From assembly GCA_012934845.2 (NCBI GenBank), contig WNNJ02001911.1, forward strand, positions 248,001 to 312,000: DNA of 64,000 bases. The letters are read 5' to 3'. Below are positions 38,401 to 40,615 of this stretch, in pieces. The stretch comes from Pomphorhynchus laevis (lineage: Eukaryota; Acanthocephala; Palaeacanthocephala; Echinorhynchida; Pomphorhynchidae). A program made the position numbers and the translations under genes. The notes under the pieces were generated by a model that saw only the letters and a program-made list of their open reading frames with translations, did no database searches and was not told where the DNA came from. Within the stretch, counting starts at the first letter, position 1. The number at the start of each line of letters is the position of its first letter.

Positions 38401-38601
38401 AAGCCAACAATATAATTTTAATATTTAAAGTTTTCCAATTTTGATATTTTACAAAATAAGACTGTTAAACCTATACAATCTCTAATATCTTCAACTTGGT
38501 CATATTACACTAGCAAAATAAATTAAGTATAAACACACTTACAGTGATGGAAGAATTCGAGCTAACCATGTATTTAATGCTGCTCCGTTTTCTAGATGCA
38601 T
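8191..38601 (-). CDS. RBM26: RBM26/RBM27-type RNA-binding protein, 16 coding exons, 629 aa
   Basis: RBM26/27 proteins (swm in Drosophila) are nuclear RNA-binding factors linked to nuclear RNA decay with the exosome. Coding exons in transcript order: 38601-38543, 36865-36664, 28448-28399, 28321-28278, 28226-28164, 27153-26977, 24694-24509, 22730-22597, 21073-20906, 20850-20764, 18341-18204, 18152-18081, 18034-17960, 16542-16471, 10216-10136, 8472-8191. All borders are AG/GT, every phase joins, and the sum is 1,890 bp. Domains: PWI-like fold (1-85), CCCH finger C135-x8-C144-x5-C150-x3-H154 followed by TVEDI, RRM1 (275-350, with YFSKFGTVVNVD), helical region (400-460), RRM2 (490-553). The protein is shorter than human RBM26 (about 1,000 aa) because the linkers are short. 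Small introns are 46-77 bp; large ones are filled with transposons. Exons were inferred by eye, without transcript support. Confidence 0.85.
8473..9834. other. Last intron of the RBM26/27-like gene, AT-rich part
   Basis: No exon, element or RNA gene that I can support in this part of the intron; the frames here are short and lack recognisable content. Confidence 0.5.
9835..10046 (-). mobile_element. LINE 3'-terminal coding fragment
   Basis: A GC-richer island in AT-rich intron DNA. Read on the - strand it shows GKRPRGKPR, then DLLGLSEREL and QDRDIWSSLVRALPP, the pattern at the extreme C-terminus of many invertebrate LINE polyproteins (G.R.RGRP..RW.D....D, then A.DR..WR.LV.A). Only this tail is present, and at least one in-frame stop shows it is dead. 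Same strand as the host gene, in its last intron. Confidence 0.6.
10136..10216 (-). CDS. RBM26: RBM26/27-like exon: RRM2, second half
   Basis: Encodes residues 510-536: HNEVIATFASRHQAEA is the third strand and second helix of the RRM. Acceptor AAATTTAG, donor GTAAGC. Confidence 0.88.
10217..11016. other. Intron DNA left of the LTR element
   Basis: AT-rich intron sequence with short A/T repeats at about 10740-10930. Nothing else recognised. Confidence 0.5.
11022..11213 (+). repeat. 5' LTR of the Mag-type element
   Basis: 192 bp, TGTTGTGT...AACACAACA, read as identical to the 3' LTR. The ATG of the gag-pol frame (11196) lies inside the LTR, 18 bp from its right end, so the first codons are LTR-encoded. 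Confidence 0.95.
11196..15350 (+). CDS. gag-pol polyprotein of the Mag-type element, 1,384 aa
   Basis: A single frame covers all parts in order: gag with a helical capsid-like region and two zinc knuckles (about residues 270-300, CTRCNGSNH and CHRCGKIGH); retroviral-type aspartic protease with FDTGA (about 356); reverse transcriptase with LPFGLS and YLDD (about 650); RNase H with DACERGLGAVL, DREALAL and DHKPLKY; integrase with the zinc-binding HxxxH...CxxC (HAGHP to CNDCQ, about 1025-1055), then the acidic catalytic region with VDFAGP, SDNGPP and SNGLAERF. The fused single frame is usual in Mag-lineage elements. It looks whole. Confidence 0.93.
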   Translation: MSENTTIGDEGGSKFSSNDIMKIVWEQQRTLTKLMESLQNRENPNKDCNIPAFQHFNADHDKWIDYGIQLKNFLGMHRVDSQMRQKQFLLSSCGQEIFRLVGQLIPSFEKEDITFEMIIKELDRHFKKPMHIVAARFEFTQCRQKANQSHKDWIAEARGLASKCSFFDQSIQTEQQAIDDRLRDLVIAYTPIEEIRMSLLRLDNPTLDDVIRIASNWEMTQATKHLLATETSSNYANDSKKDVEISHVNKLSAGRRSQWNKNSMPRCTRCNGSNHVNEQQCWAKNVKCHRCGKIGHIRRCCKVALQNIHQLISDENGDNKAVELAFLEIQNVCRRDHILGPTLEVRINGVQVEMEFDTGAMLSVISQKTWSSCGSPELRAGRWLRSFGGGLIKSIGQCQVTVELDNVAKLLNVEVVYETEKSLFGQPWIEAFNMSLPRQVRSRPRAINQLNLNQQGASDLNHMLLRFKELFNEDLGNIKDLEIKLQVDPSAIARCIPARRVPLPLKPKIEEELKRLLSNGTLEQVDSNCNYIEWASPIVSVLKKDNSIRLCADFKATINPYLNCDCFELPTFEEILSKIAGGTLYSVLDLKDAYSQMKVHQDSRKYLTISTPFGYYQYRRLPFGLSIAPILFQRYMNQLLGTIPGVAVYLDDVVVAGETRSEHIDRLRSVMTRLLNAGIRVKREKCLFLQEQVKFLGHVLDKGMVKIDPEKVDTIQNICPPSNPKELRTFLGTIGFLERFIPHLRSQCADLYSLTGVRANWNWTDRHQSQFELVKQSMLKPKILIPYDGKSNLKLYCDACERGLGAVLLQETKNNRYLPIAYASRKLSSAEINYSQIDREALALIFGVNKFRYFLLGRKFVLITDHKPLKYIFGNQRNLPKIANQRLVRWALLLSQFDYELECIPGKDNIIADVLSRFPCQGLDCAETSGTNDICVNLLCEDTPLLSATAIREATKQDLILKKVTQYVSIGWPNKVTDSNIHYYSTRRNELSFENGILLLGARVLIPTSLRETVLRALHAGHPGIVAMKSLSRYYVWWPGLDADIERSVQNCNDCQRFRNNEPNHPLHNWPVPSDIWTRIHVDFAGPSQQEYYFVVQCALSKWPEVIKMQCTSAHSTIKVLREIFARNGVPEELVSDNGPPFQSSEFANFLQSNGVKHVRVSPYHPRSNGLAERFIQVLKNKVIRPYNIHDRPKRLQQFLLSYRNTPHSATGKPPSIVFTGHRLTTLFDRLKPNLRSTLEGYQANNKIHFDKKSKPREFYSGEKVWYRQKSNEPWSAGEIEKRSNWTSYVVSNADQNYRLHADMLRKGEGIENREITNDADNDQEKMNSTLSQRIEITSDQSPLTITNSADEKNLEHDNCHRQLPRRSERVRKVPVRYGWNVAY
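15380..15571 (+). repeat. 3' LTR of the Mag-type element
   Basis: 192 bp, read as identical to the 5' LTR, followed by the second copy of the GGATT target duplication. Confidence 0.95.
15577..16470. other. Intron DNA right of the LTR element
   Basis: AT-rich intron sequence; no exon or element recognised. Confidence 0.5.
16471..16542 (-). CDS. RBM26: RBM26/27-like exon: RRM2, first half
   Basis: Encodes residues 486-509: TIAVSQVPPNLIESLEMFF fits the first strand and first helix of an RRM. Acceptor TGTTTTAG, donor GTAAGT. The following intron contains the whole-looking LTR element. Confidence 0.85.
17158..17218 (+). mobile_element. 3' tail of the L2-type LINE family
   Basis: TTGTTGTGATCATGTAAGCG followed by a hairpin-like CGTG...CACG segment and AAAATAAATCCTTTTTT. 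The same tail ends the LINE copy at 54.8-55.5 kb (55484-55544). It is a severely 5'-truncated insertion in the intron between exons 17960-18034 and 16471-16542, antisense to the gene. Confidence 0.7.
17960..18034 (-). CDS. RBM26: RBM26/27-like exon: Pro/Tyr-rich linker
   Basis: Encodes residues 461-485, rich in Pro, Tyr, His and Arg (RPRPHHDPYDYPLYEP), a disordered linker. Acceptor CAATTTAG, donor GTAGGT. Confidence 0.8.
18081..18152 (-). CDS. RBM26: RBM26/27-like exon: helical region, end
   Basis: Encodes residues 437-460 (ALKEVAAVVAKQNDYIKSAI), continuing the helix. Acceptor TTTTATAG, donor GTTTAA (weak); next intron only 46 bp. Confidence 0.8.
18204..18341 (-). CDS. RBM26: RBM26/27-like exon: helical region
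   Basis: Encodes residues 391-436: a helical, Lys/Leu/Glu-rich stretch (ILDELLVKQRALVSLLDSAK) like the region of RBM26/27 that reads KKLLDKQK.LI..L. The donor GTTTTC is weak but the frame and phase continue exactly into the next exon, 51 bp on. Confidence 0.85.
18445..18612. repeat. Duplicated intron segment, copy 1
   Basis: From AAGAACTCTGAAATAAATTA to the AT-rich end near AACTAATAATTC. The first half recurs at 19189-19290 and the second half at about 19822-19875. The second copy has been split by expansion of AT repeats and by the SINE at 19441-19815. Confidence 0.75.
19189..19440. repeat. Duplicated intron segment, copy 2 (left part), with AT-repeat expansion
   Basis: 19189-19290 matches 18445-18550 with a few differences; 19290-19440 is a run of AATTAATATA/TATTATAATA-type repeats expanded relative to copy 1. 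Confidence 0.7.
19441..19815 (+). mobile_element. tRNA-derived SINE-like element
   Basis: A GC-richer unit in AT-rich intron DNA. It contains an A-box-like CAGCTTAGTGG (19574-19584) and a B-box-like GAGTTCAAATCC (19616-19627), about 40 bp apart as in tRNA-type polymerase III promoters. About 130 bp upstream of the A box and about 190 bp downstream of the B box are also GC-richer and belong to the unit; boundaries are approximate. No cloverleaf is evident, so this is a SINE or tRNA relic and not a tRNA gene. Confidence 0.6.
20030..20656. repeat. Rearranged intron duplication, copy 1
   Basis: Three blocks, 20030-20115 (A), 20196-20276 (B) and 20428-20656 (C), recur at 21.9-22.3 kb in the order A, C, B. 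Block C (from GGCCAAGTGTTTGAACACTA onward) is nearly identical over about 230 bp. The blocks flank exons 20764-20850 and 20906-21073. Confidence 0.85.
20764..20850 (-). CDS. RBM26: RBM26/27-like exon: linker after RRM1
   Basis: Encodes residues 362-390 (HAAVPYNSFVNPGVFKT within it). Acceptor TTTTATTAG, donor GTATTA. No domain; phases fit. Confidence 0.8.
20906..21073 (-). CDS. RBM26: RBM26/27-like exon: RRM1, second half
   Basis: Encodes residues 306-361. SFDGNPKSALVAFSKLSDAQ matches the third strand and second helix of the RRM (YKGDPEAALIQF...EEA). The last strand (GACLFDI) is divergent from the family. Acceptor TTTTTAG, donor GTATGT; next intron 55 bp. Confidence 0.88.
21209..21689. mobile_element. 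Non-autonomous DNA transposon (MITE), TTAA target, piggyBac type
   Basis: 481 bp bounded by TTAA on both sides (21205-21208 and 21690-21693). The terminal inverted repeats are about 67 bp and nearly perfect, starting CACGATCAGGAAAGTATAACC and containing GCATGCTTTC and CAACCTTCGTCG; the right end reads the complement. TTAA duplication with TIRs starting CA is the mark of piggyBac-type elements. There is no transposase. It lies in the intron between exons 22597-22730 and 20906-21073. Confidence 0.85.
21878..22290. repeat. Rearranged intron duplication, copy 2
   Basis: Blocks A' (21878-21962), C' (21963-22196) and B' (22197-22290). They are directly joined here, while A, B and C in copy 1 are separated and in a different order. 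See copy 1. Confidence 0.85.
22597..22730 (-). CDS. RBM26: RBM26/27-like exon: RRM1, first half
   Basis: Encodes residues 261-305. TLKVANVPESKNNIATL followed by YEYFSKFGTVVNVD matches the first strand, helix and second strand of the family RRM (LELRNIPPELNNITKL, then HFSKFGTIVN). Acceptor TGTTTTAG, donor GTACGT. A 32-bp copy of the exon start and acceptor lies about 460 bp away at 23172-23203. Confidence 0.92.
22714..22745. repeat. Left copy of a 32-bp flanking direct repeat, overlaps an exon border
   Basis: Matches 23172-23203 at 30 of 32 positions. It includes the first 17 bases of the RRM1 exon and its acceptor. The two copies bracket a 426-bp insertion that carries a Penelope-like tail, so they look like a long target-site duplication. 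Confidence 0.75.
22746..23171 (+). mobile_element. Penelope-like 3' tail insertion
   Basis: About 22790-23090 matches the 3' tail at 4035-4310 (AATAAGATACACTAGA, ACATAGCAGTTC, TTATTCTGATAC, TTATTAGTCAAT in order). It is flanked by the 32-bp direct repeats described separately. No coding part is left. Confidence 0.55.
23172..23203. repeat. Right copy of the 32-bp flanking direct repeat
   Basis: See the left copy at 22714-22745. On the - strand it contains a second acceptor-like TTAACAAC context, but the TTTTAG of the working acceptor is changed here. Confidence 0.7.
23204..24508. other. Intron DNA, no feature
   Basis: AT-rich intron between exons 24509-24694 and 22597-22730. A TATATTTATATA simple repeat lies at about 24170-24240. 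Overlapping frames at 23323-23579 have no recognisable content. Confidence 0.5.
24509..24694 (-). CDS. RBM26: RBM26/27-like exon: linker
   Basis: Encodes residues 199-261, low in complexity, ending in an arginine-rich run (PARRRR) before RRM1. Acceptor TTGTTTTAG, donor GTAATT. Phases fit both neighbours. Confidence 0.8.
24940..25125. mobile_element. Foldback MITE, family M1, copy 1
   Basis: Inverted arms: a left arm containing GGATAAATGCATTAATATTTCG and a right arm whose complement reads GGATAAATTTATTAATATTTCGC, with a short GC-richer centre (GCAGCTAGCGAAATA). Related units are at 26405-26700 and 57180-57490. Confidence 0.5.
25126..25560 (+). mobile_element. Penelope-like 3' end, copy with RT remnant
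   Basis: 25130-25210 matches the coding end at 3895-3985 (AATTTAATTGATACATATTT and on), and 25280-25550 matches the 3' tail. It is 5'-truncated and closed by stops. Antisense to the host gene. Confidence 0.5.
25611..25645. repeat. Poly(A)-rich simple repeat
   Basis: An almost pure A run of about 34 bases with one T. Confidence 0.9.
25702..25819. mobile_element. Small MITE or hairpin, 118 bp
   Basis: Perfect 20-bp terminal inverted repeats, starting CCAGTACAAAACCGCAAAAA. The interior is 78 bp and non-coding. No clear target duplication could be seen at the ends. Confidence 0.7.
25925..26120 (+). mobile_element. Penelope-like 3' tail, diverged copy
   Basis: Shares GCTGATGACCTCCAATTTTTAT and ATTATCAATTCACAAAAA with the other tails, but is more diverged. 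Confidence 0.4.
26405..26700. mobile_element. Foldback MITE, family M1, copy 2
   Basis: Left end TTTTAGAGCAAGATCAATAAA and right end whose complement is TTTTAGAACAGAATCAATAC; both arms carry a TTTTATATTT...GCTAGC-type core. The centre contains short CACAAATAGTAT repeats. Confidence 0.5.
26977..27153 (-). CDS. RBM26: RBM26/27-like exon: CCCH finger and linker
   Basis: Encodes residues 140-199. It begins with VGFCLLGDCCPYDHG, giving C144, C150 and H154, and continues with HPLTVEDI; human RBM26/27 read KGFCMRGDMCPFDHG and then VVVEDV. The acceptor is TTTTAAG and the donor GTTTGT. This is the strongest single piece of evidence for the family. Confidence 0.92.
27154..28163. other. Intron DNA, no feature
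   Basis: AT-rich intron between exons 28164-28226 and 26977-27153. Nothing recognised. Confidence 0.5.
28164..28226 (-). CDS. RBM26: RBM26/27-like exon: first half of CCCH finger
   Basis: Encodes residues 119-140 including KERCKDFE, which carries the first zinc-binding Cys (C135). Acceptor CTCTTGTAG, donor GTAAAC. Family members read KRCRDYDE here. Confidence 0.85.
28278..28321 (-). CDS. RBM26: RBM26/27-like microexon (44 bp)
   Basis: Encodes residues 104-119 (TNDVNICENVQMLT between two split codons). It supplies exactly the phase change needed between the exons on either side, which is the main reason to accept it. Acceptor TTTTTAAG, donor GTATAT; flanking introns are 77 and 51 bp. Confidence 0.7.
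28399..28448 (-). CDS. RBM26: RBM26/27-like small exon (50 bp)
   Basis: Encodes residues 88-103 plus two bases of Ser104. It is open in only one frame, and that frame has the phases required by the neighbours. Acceptor ATACTTTAG, donor GTAATA. The intron before it (28449-36663, 8.2 kb) carries the LINE, the foldbacks and a decayed retroelement. No conserved domain; it is part of the linker before the zinc finger. Confidence 0.7.
28800..30315 (-). mobile_element. Decayed RT retroelement with post-RT module (element X), copy 1
   Basis: Read on the - strand from 30315 down: WYADDGEMVGP (an RT active-site segment), then FYINPAKC, LGSLIGS, a segment with GGACIRNPTT, then a module with ARLEISCNGLFG and ERTLIDVCIFNAFA, and finally a segment ending RIRGSRSAFH. 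The same order occurs in a retroelement group known from cnidarians, sponges and other animals, where the last module reads RLDI...GFW..R..FFDVRVFN. That module looks like a restriction-type (PD-D/E-x-K) nuclease, but this is inference. This copy is broken at several points. The remainder of the RT upstream is missing; a foldback begins just beyond. Confidence 0.6.
30367..30990. mobile_element. Large foldback element F1
   Basis: Inverted arms of about 180 bp (30367-30545 and 30812-30990) around a 266-bp centre. Shared landmarks are the arm segments reading ATCGGCTAACTTCTTTTAT, ATGCCGTTTCGTCATCACTA and their complements. The left arm also has a direct partial copy in the centre (CACTACCGCTTCACCAAAAA at about 30340 and again at about 30618). 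No coding content. Confidence 0.75.
30991..31243. mobile_element. Foldback element F2
   Basis: Inverted arms of about 110 bp, beginning CTGTGCTCCG and ending CGGAGCACAG, around a loop of about 30 bp that contains TCGGCAGC...TAGGGTGA. It abuts the right end of F1 exactly. Confidence 0.8.
31446..31570. mobile_element. Partial F2 copy with inverted loop (F3)
   Basis: The right arm is nearly identical to that of F2 (AGCTCGTCTAGGAGTGATAA and on). The loop (CTCACCCTA...GCTGCCGA) is the reverse complement of the F2 loop. Only the inner end of the left arm remains. Confidence 0.75.
31571..31984. other. AT-rich intron DNA
   Basis: TA-rich sequence; its last part (from about 31960) matches the tandem array on the other side of the LINE. 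Confidence 0.5.
32239..33273 (+). CDS. LINE ORF1 protein, cysteine-rich N-terminus, 344 aa
   Basis: Open throughout. Residues 13-47 hold a dense cysteine array: CCPCNGSNAVCKNCMCVKAG followed by C..C....C, which resembles the CXC (tesmin/TSO1) pattern of paired Cys around a Lys-Ala-Gly core. Residues about 89-116 hold a second Cys/His cluster ending FFCGSC, comparable to the FLCGFC of the L2-type ORF1 at 39.4 kb. A predicted coiled-coil segment follows (about 122-140, LDATKQSLNSLVSEVNEM). The C-terminal half is basic, with no RRM that I can see. In LINEs, ORF1 proteins bind the element RNA; that role is inferred here. Confidence 0.7.
   Translation: MPRANPSGSGTHCCPCNGSNAVCKNCMCVKAGKLCLNCLPGSKCTNRNVSLAQDNNLPSALSDSSMPSSNEDSKSTHIEYVSLEIGCTQVGCPLHTHVRVPKQVNRNFFLQDFFCGSCAAFHINKLRVDLDATKQSLNSLVSEVNEMKHMQAISTPASVQQLTSNITSHIPLKQTFASIIRKEVSRTVLAASHATRIDSTPLKLAQTSSRDSQRFSNVIIRSLRQSGDDLRLVKEICSLLGVHLPSDNKVKLRRFSAKRVDTPPWLLMTVDESTVTQLLSRSHLLKDSTNFHDVFVNADLSLPEREIQRLLREELHQKRVENPNIVYRIKHCRVVPSYSKKGYR
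33340..36155 (+). pseudogene. LINE ORF2 (endonuclease / reverse transcriptase), broken
   Basis: Endonuclease part: LLLFNVEGL near the start, VLTETLS, GGVSIAV and AGDFNARF (about 33740), and DFIF. RT part: NSYRGIALL, FGFRPHRSTVDAI, VDFKKAFDSV, GVMQGDPLSP, VLYADDLVIL (about 35270) and YLGMLL. The C-terminus has a CCHC motif: CFFCGDRCESLSHVFEC (about 36045). The frame is lost near 33840 and again near 34500, and a stop sits at 34827-34829; from 34833 to 36155 it is open for 440 codons. Not functional as it stands. Confidence 0.8.
36308..36636. repeat. Tandem array, about 3 units of 120 bp
   Basis: Units with AAGCGGAGCCAATTACAATT at about 36337, 36460 and 36580 (spacing 123 and 120). A further unit end lies at 31960-32000 on the other side of the LINE, so the LINE inserted into the array. 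The array ends 27 bp from the donor of the PWI-like exon. Confidence 0.85.
36664..36865 (-). CDS. RBM26: RBM26/27-like exon: PWI-like domain
   Basis: Encodes residues 20-87. Key run: CSADPKILSKYIVALICKN, then a segment around SQLRIFL and FVEELFRVL. Vertebrate RBM26/27 have CDADPSALAKYVLALVKKD at the same place, followed by QLDVFLQ and FVEKLF. Acceptor TTTTTTAG, donor GTTAGA. The 3.3-copy tandem array at 36308-36636 begins 27 bp beyond the donor. Confidence 0.9.
36866..37510. other. First coding intron, no feature
   Basis: AT-rich; nothing recognised. Confidence 0.5.
37511..38206 (+). mobile_element. Internally deleted relative of the 32-36 kb LINE
   Basis: Begins in the RT (NGLNESKKF, NRGVLQGDPLSP, then ADDLVILANDL at about 37750), then jumps to the C-terminal part (KRPLIWRASIHGYND, HKRGQSCV), missing about 600 bp in between. 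It ends with a tail resembling the LINE at 36270-36307 (GTCGAAAGACAAAGTGGTAAATAAATTT). Dead copy in the first coding intron of the RBM26/27-like gene, antisense. Confidence 0.7.
38207..38536. other. First coding intron, near exon
   Basis: AT-rich; nothing recognised. Confidence 0.5.
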
Positions 38602-38639
38602 CTAAGCTGCGGCGATGATAATATCGAAATTCAATCAAT
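38543..38639 (-). CDS. RBM26: RBM26/27-like exon with start codon (coding 38601-38543)
   Basis: ATG at 38601-38599 is directly preceded in frame by TAG, which fixes the start. It encodes MHLENGAALNTWLARILPS and the first two bases of Leu20, then donor GTAAGT at 38542-38537. A likely acceptor (ATTTCAG, with AG at 38641-38640) would give 38 bases of 5' UTR, implying an upstream non-coding exon that I could not find. The TWL...IL spacing matches the N-terminal helix of RBM26/27 proteins. Confidence 0.8.
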
Positions 38640-38749
38640 CTGAAATATCAATAAAAAAATAAGTTACAAATTGTAATATGTAAAACGACTAAAAGGGATA
38701 ACATGAATCCAAAAATTGAACAATAAATTAAATTTAAATTGCAGTTGAA

Positions 38750-38866
38750 AATATAATTTGCATTTAAATATAATTTGCGTGTAATTTACATACAGATATA
38801 ATTTACATTCAGATGTAATTCTCATTCAAATGTAATTTGCTATTAAATGTAATTTGCATGTAAAGT
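38750..38866. repeat. Minisatellite upstream of the RBM26/27-like start
   Basis: About seven units of 15-17 bp with consensus close to ATGTAATTTGCATTCAA, starting about 110 bp upstream of the first coding exon. It may lie in the 5' intron or near the promoter. Confidence 0.75.
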
Positions 38867-39110
38867 GAAACGAATTTTATGCTTAAAGTTATTACTATAA
38901 CGAAATTCATTAGCGGTTTTTATCGATACTAATCTCAAAGGTTCAAAAAGATTTATTCAAATGCTAAAACGATTGAATGTTTATAATGTAACTAAATTTA
39001 GGCAGTTACAAAAAAGGCATTTTGTTCATTATCTAATTATTCTTATATTACTCTTATAAAAAAGTATTTTTGACTAAAGAAACAAATATTTTAAGAGCTT
39101 AAACACACAA

Positions 39111-39296
39111 TCAATCCAGTTCCAGATCAATCCAGTTTCAAATCAATCCAGTTCCAGATCAATCCAATTCCAGATCAATCCAGTTCCAGATCTATCCAGT
39201 TCCTGATCAATCCAATTCTAGATCTATCCAATTCCAAATCAATCCAGTTCCAGATCAATCCAGTTCCAGATCAGTTCAGTTCCAGATCAATCAAGC
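39111..39296. repeat. Minisatellite, about 12 units of 15-16 bp
   Basis: Units close to ATCAATCCAGTTCCAG. It ends about 30 bp before the ATG of the L2-type ORF1. A complementary unit lies at 40507-40532, at the far side of the LINE piece. Confidence 0.85.
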
Positions 39297-39299
39297 AAA

Positions 39300-40506
39300 T
39301 TTAACAGTTTTAAAACACAAGTACGTCGATGGGAGGACGTAAGAAGACAGCTACGACCGACACTAAATGTGCTCAACTACAATTACAGTGCTCGACACAC
39401 GACTGCAGCGTCTGGACCACAATCGCATGCGAAAACAGTAAATCTAAAGAAGACTTCCTATGCGGCTTTTGTGCAGAAAAACTCATACGCGACCTCTTCC
39501 ATAAGAACATATCAACATCCAACGTGTTCACTAAAATCACCCTAGTCGTTTCTGATATACTTTGCCAACCCACTGATCCTGTCACTACATGCACTTACAA
39601 TCCCATGTATTCACTTCCCGACACCACCGTCTCTACCATTCTGTCTCGTTTTTCAATAACCTACATCCCTCAATCAAAATAACCTCCACCAACCTCCACA
39701 ATCCTTGAAAATGGATGGTTTATCCTGCGAATAAACCATCCATTTTCAACAACATCTCTCCTGTCGTATTCCGCTTAAAAAATCTTATCAATCTAATACT
39801 TCCCAGCCCCTCTCCTAAAAATTGTTTTCAAGCATTGCTCTCACGCGTCGTCTGTCCTTTCCCGACAATTCAAACTCATGTTCGCTTCAGCCACTCGCAT
39901 TTTCCCCGATAGCACCCTCTCCGAAATCGCTAAACTCTCATCTGCCAGCATCGAAAAACGCCGTCGAGAGGAAAACGGCGAAACATCTCTCTCCATCCGA
40001 AACATCGACGGAAATTTCCAAGTTGTCCTCACCCGCCCGAAAATCCGATGGCGCTCCATCTCCCCCATGTGCCTTCTCCACTAGCCCCTATCACCACCAC
40101 ACACGGTTTCCGCCTCGGCCTTTTTAACACTAGATATATTCTCAATAAATCCGATCTCATCCTCAACCTATTCACCAAGAAATCCATCGATCTCTTCTGT
40201 CTCACCGAATCCTGGCACTCCAATTCTGACGACCTCTCCATTCGCCGTTTGCTCTCTGCCGGTTGTTCACTAGTCGAATCCGCTTGCCCACTTAGCAAAT
40301 CCCATTCTAAATTCTCTAATCATGGCGGAATTGTCGCATTTGTCCGTCGCCCCGCGTCTATTCCCAAAATCACTTCCCCTTTCAGTCCTTGCTCTTTTGA
40401 ACTGCTCACTTGTCGTTCTTCTAACCCGATCACTCTAGACCTCGCCGTTGTATACCGTCCTGGTTCATCAGCTCCTACCTCCTTATTTTTTACCGAACTC
40501 GCTAGC
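39300..40506 (+). mobile_element. L2-type LINE, 5' portion (ORF1 and start of endonuclease)
   Basis: The frame 39329-39682 (117 aa) has a Cys/His cluster ending FLCGFC. Further ORF1 pieces follow with ARKSDGAPSP and similar. The endonuclease N-terminus (about 40084-40515) reads GLFNTRYILNKSD, FCLTESWH, GGIVAFVRR and LAVVYRPG, a typical AP-endonuclease start. It closely matches the copy at 60.4-63.5 kb. The piece stops abruptly at the complementary minisatellite unit; RT and 3' end are missing. ORF1 is shifted at least twice. Confidence 0.7.
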
Positions 40507-40532
40507 CTGGATTGATCTGGAACTGAATTGAT
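40507..40532. repeat. Complementary minisatellite unit
   Basis: CTGGATTGATCTGGAACTGA and on is the reverse complement of the 39111-39296 unit. It closes an inverted structure around the LINE piece. Confidence 0.7.
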
Positions 40533-40615
40533 TGTATGTTTTTTAGATTTATGTTTATTAGATCTTGAACTTTTTTAAGATTGTTGAATAAAGCCATTCA
40601 CGTGGAGATTCTCAT

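Noticed and set aside
39111-39296. CRISPR-like array
   Set aside because: Units are contiguous 15-16 bp repeats without spacers, in an animal genome; it is a minisatellite.
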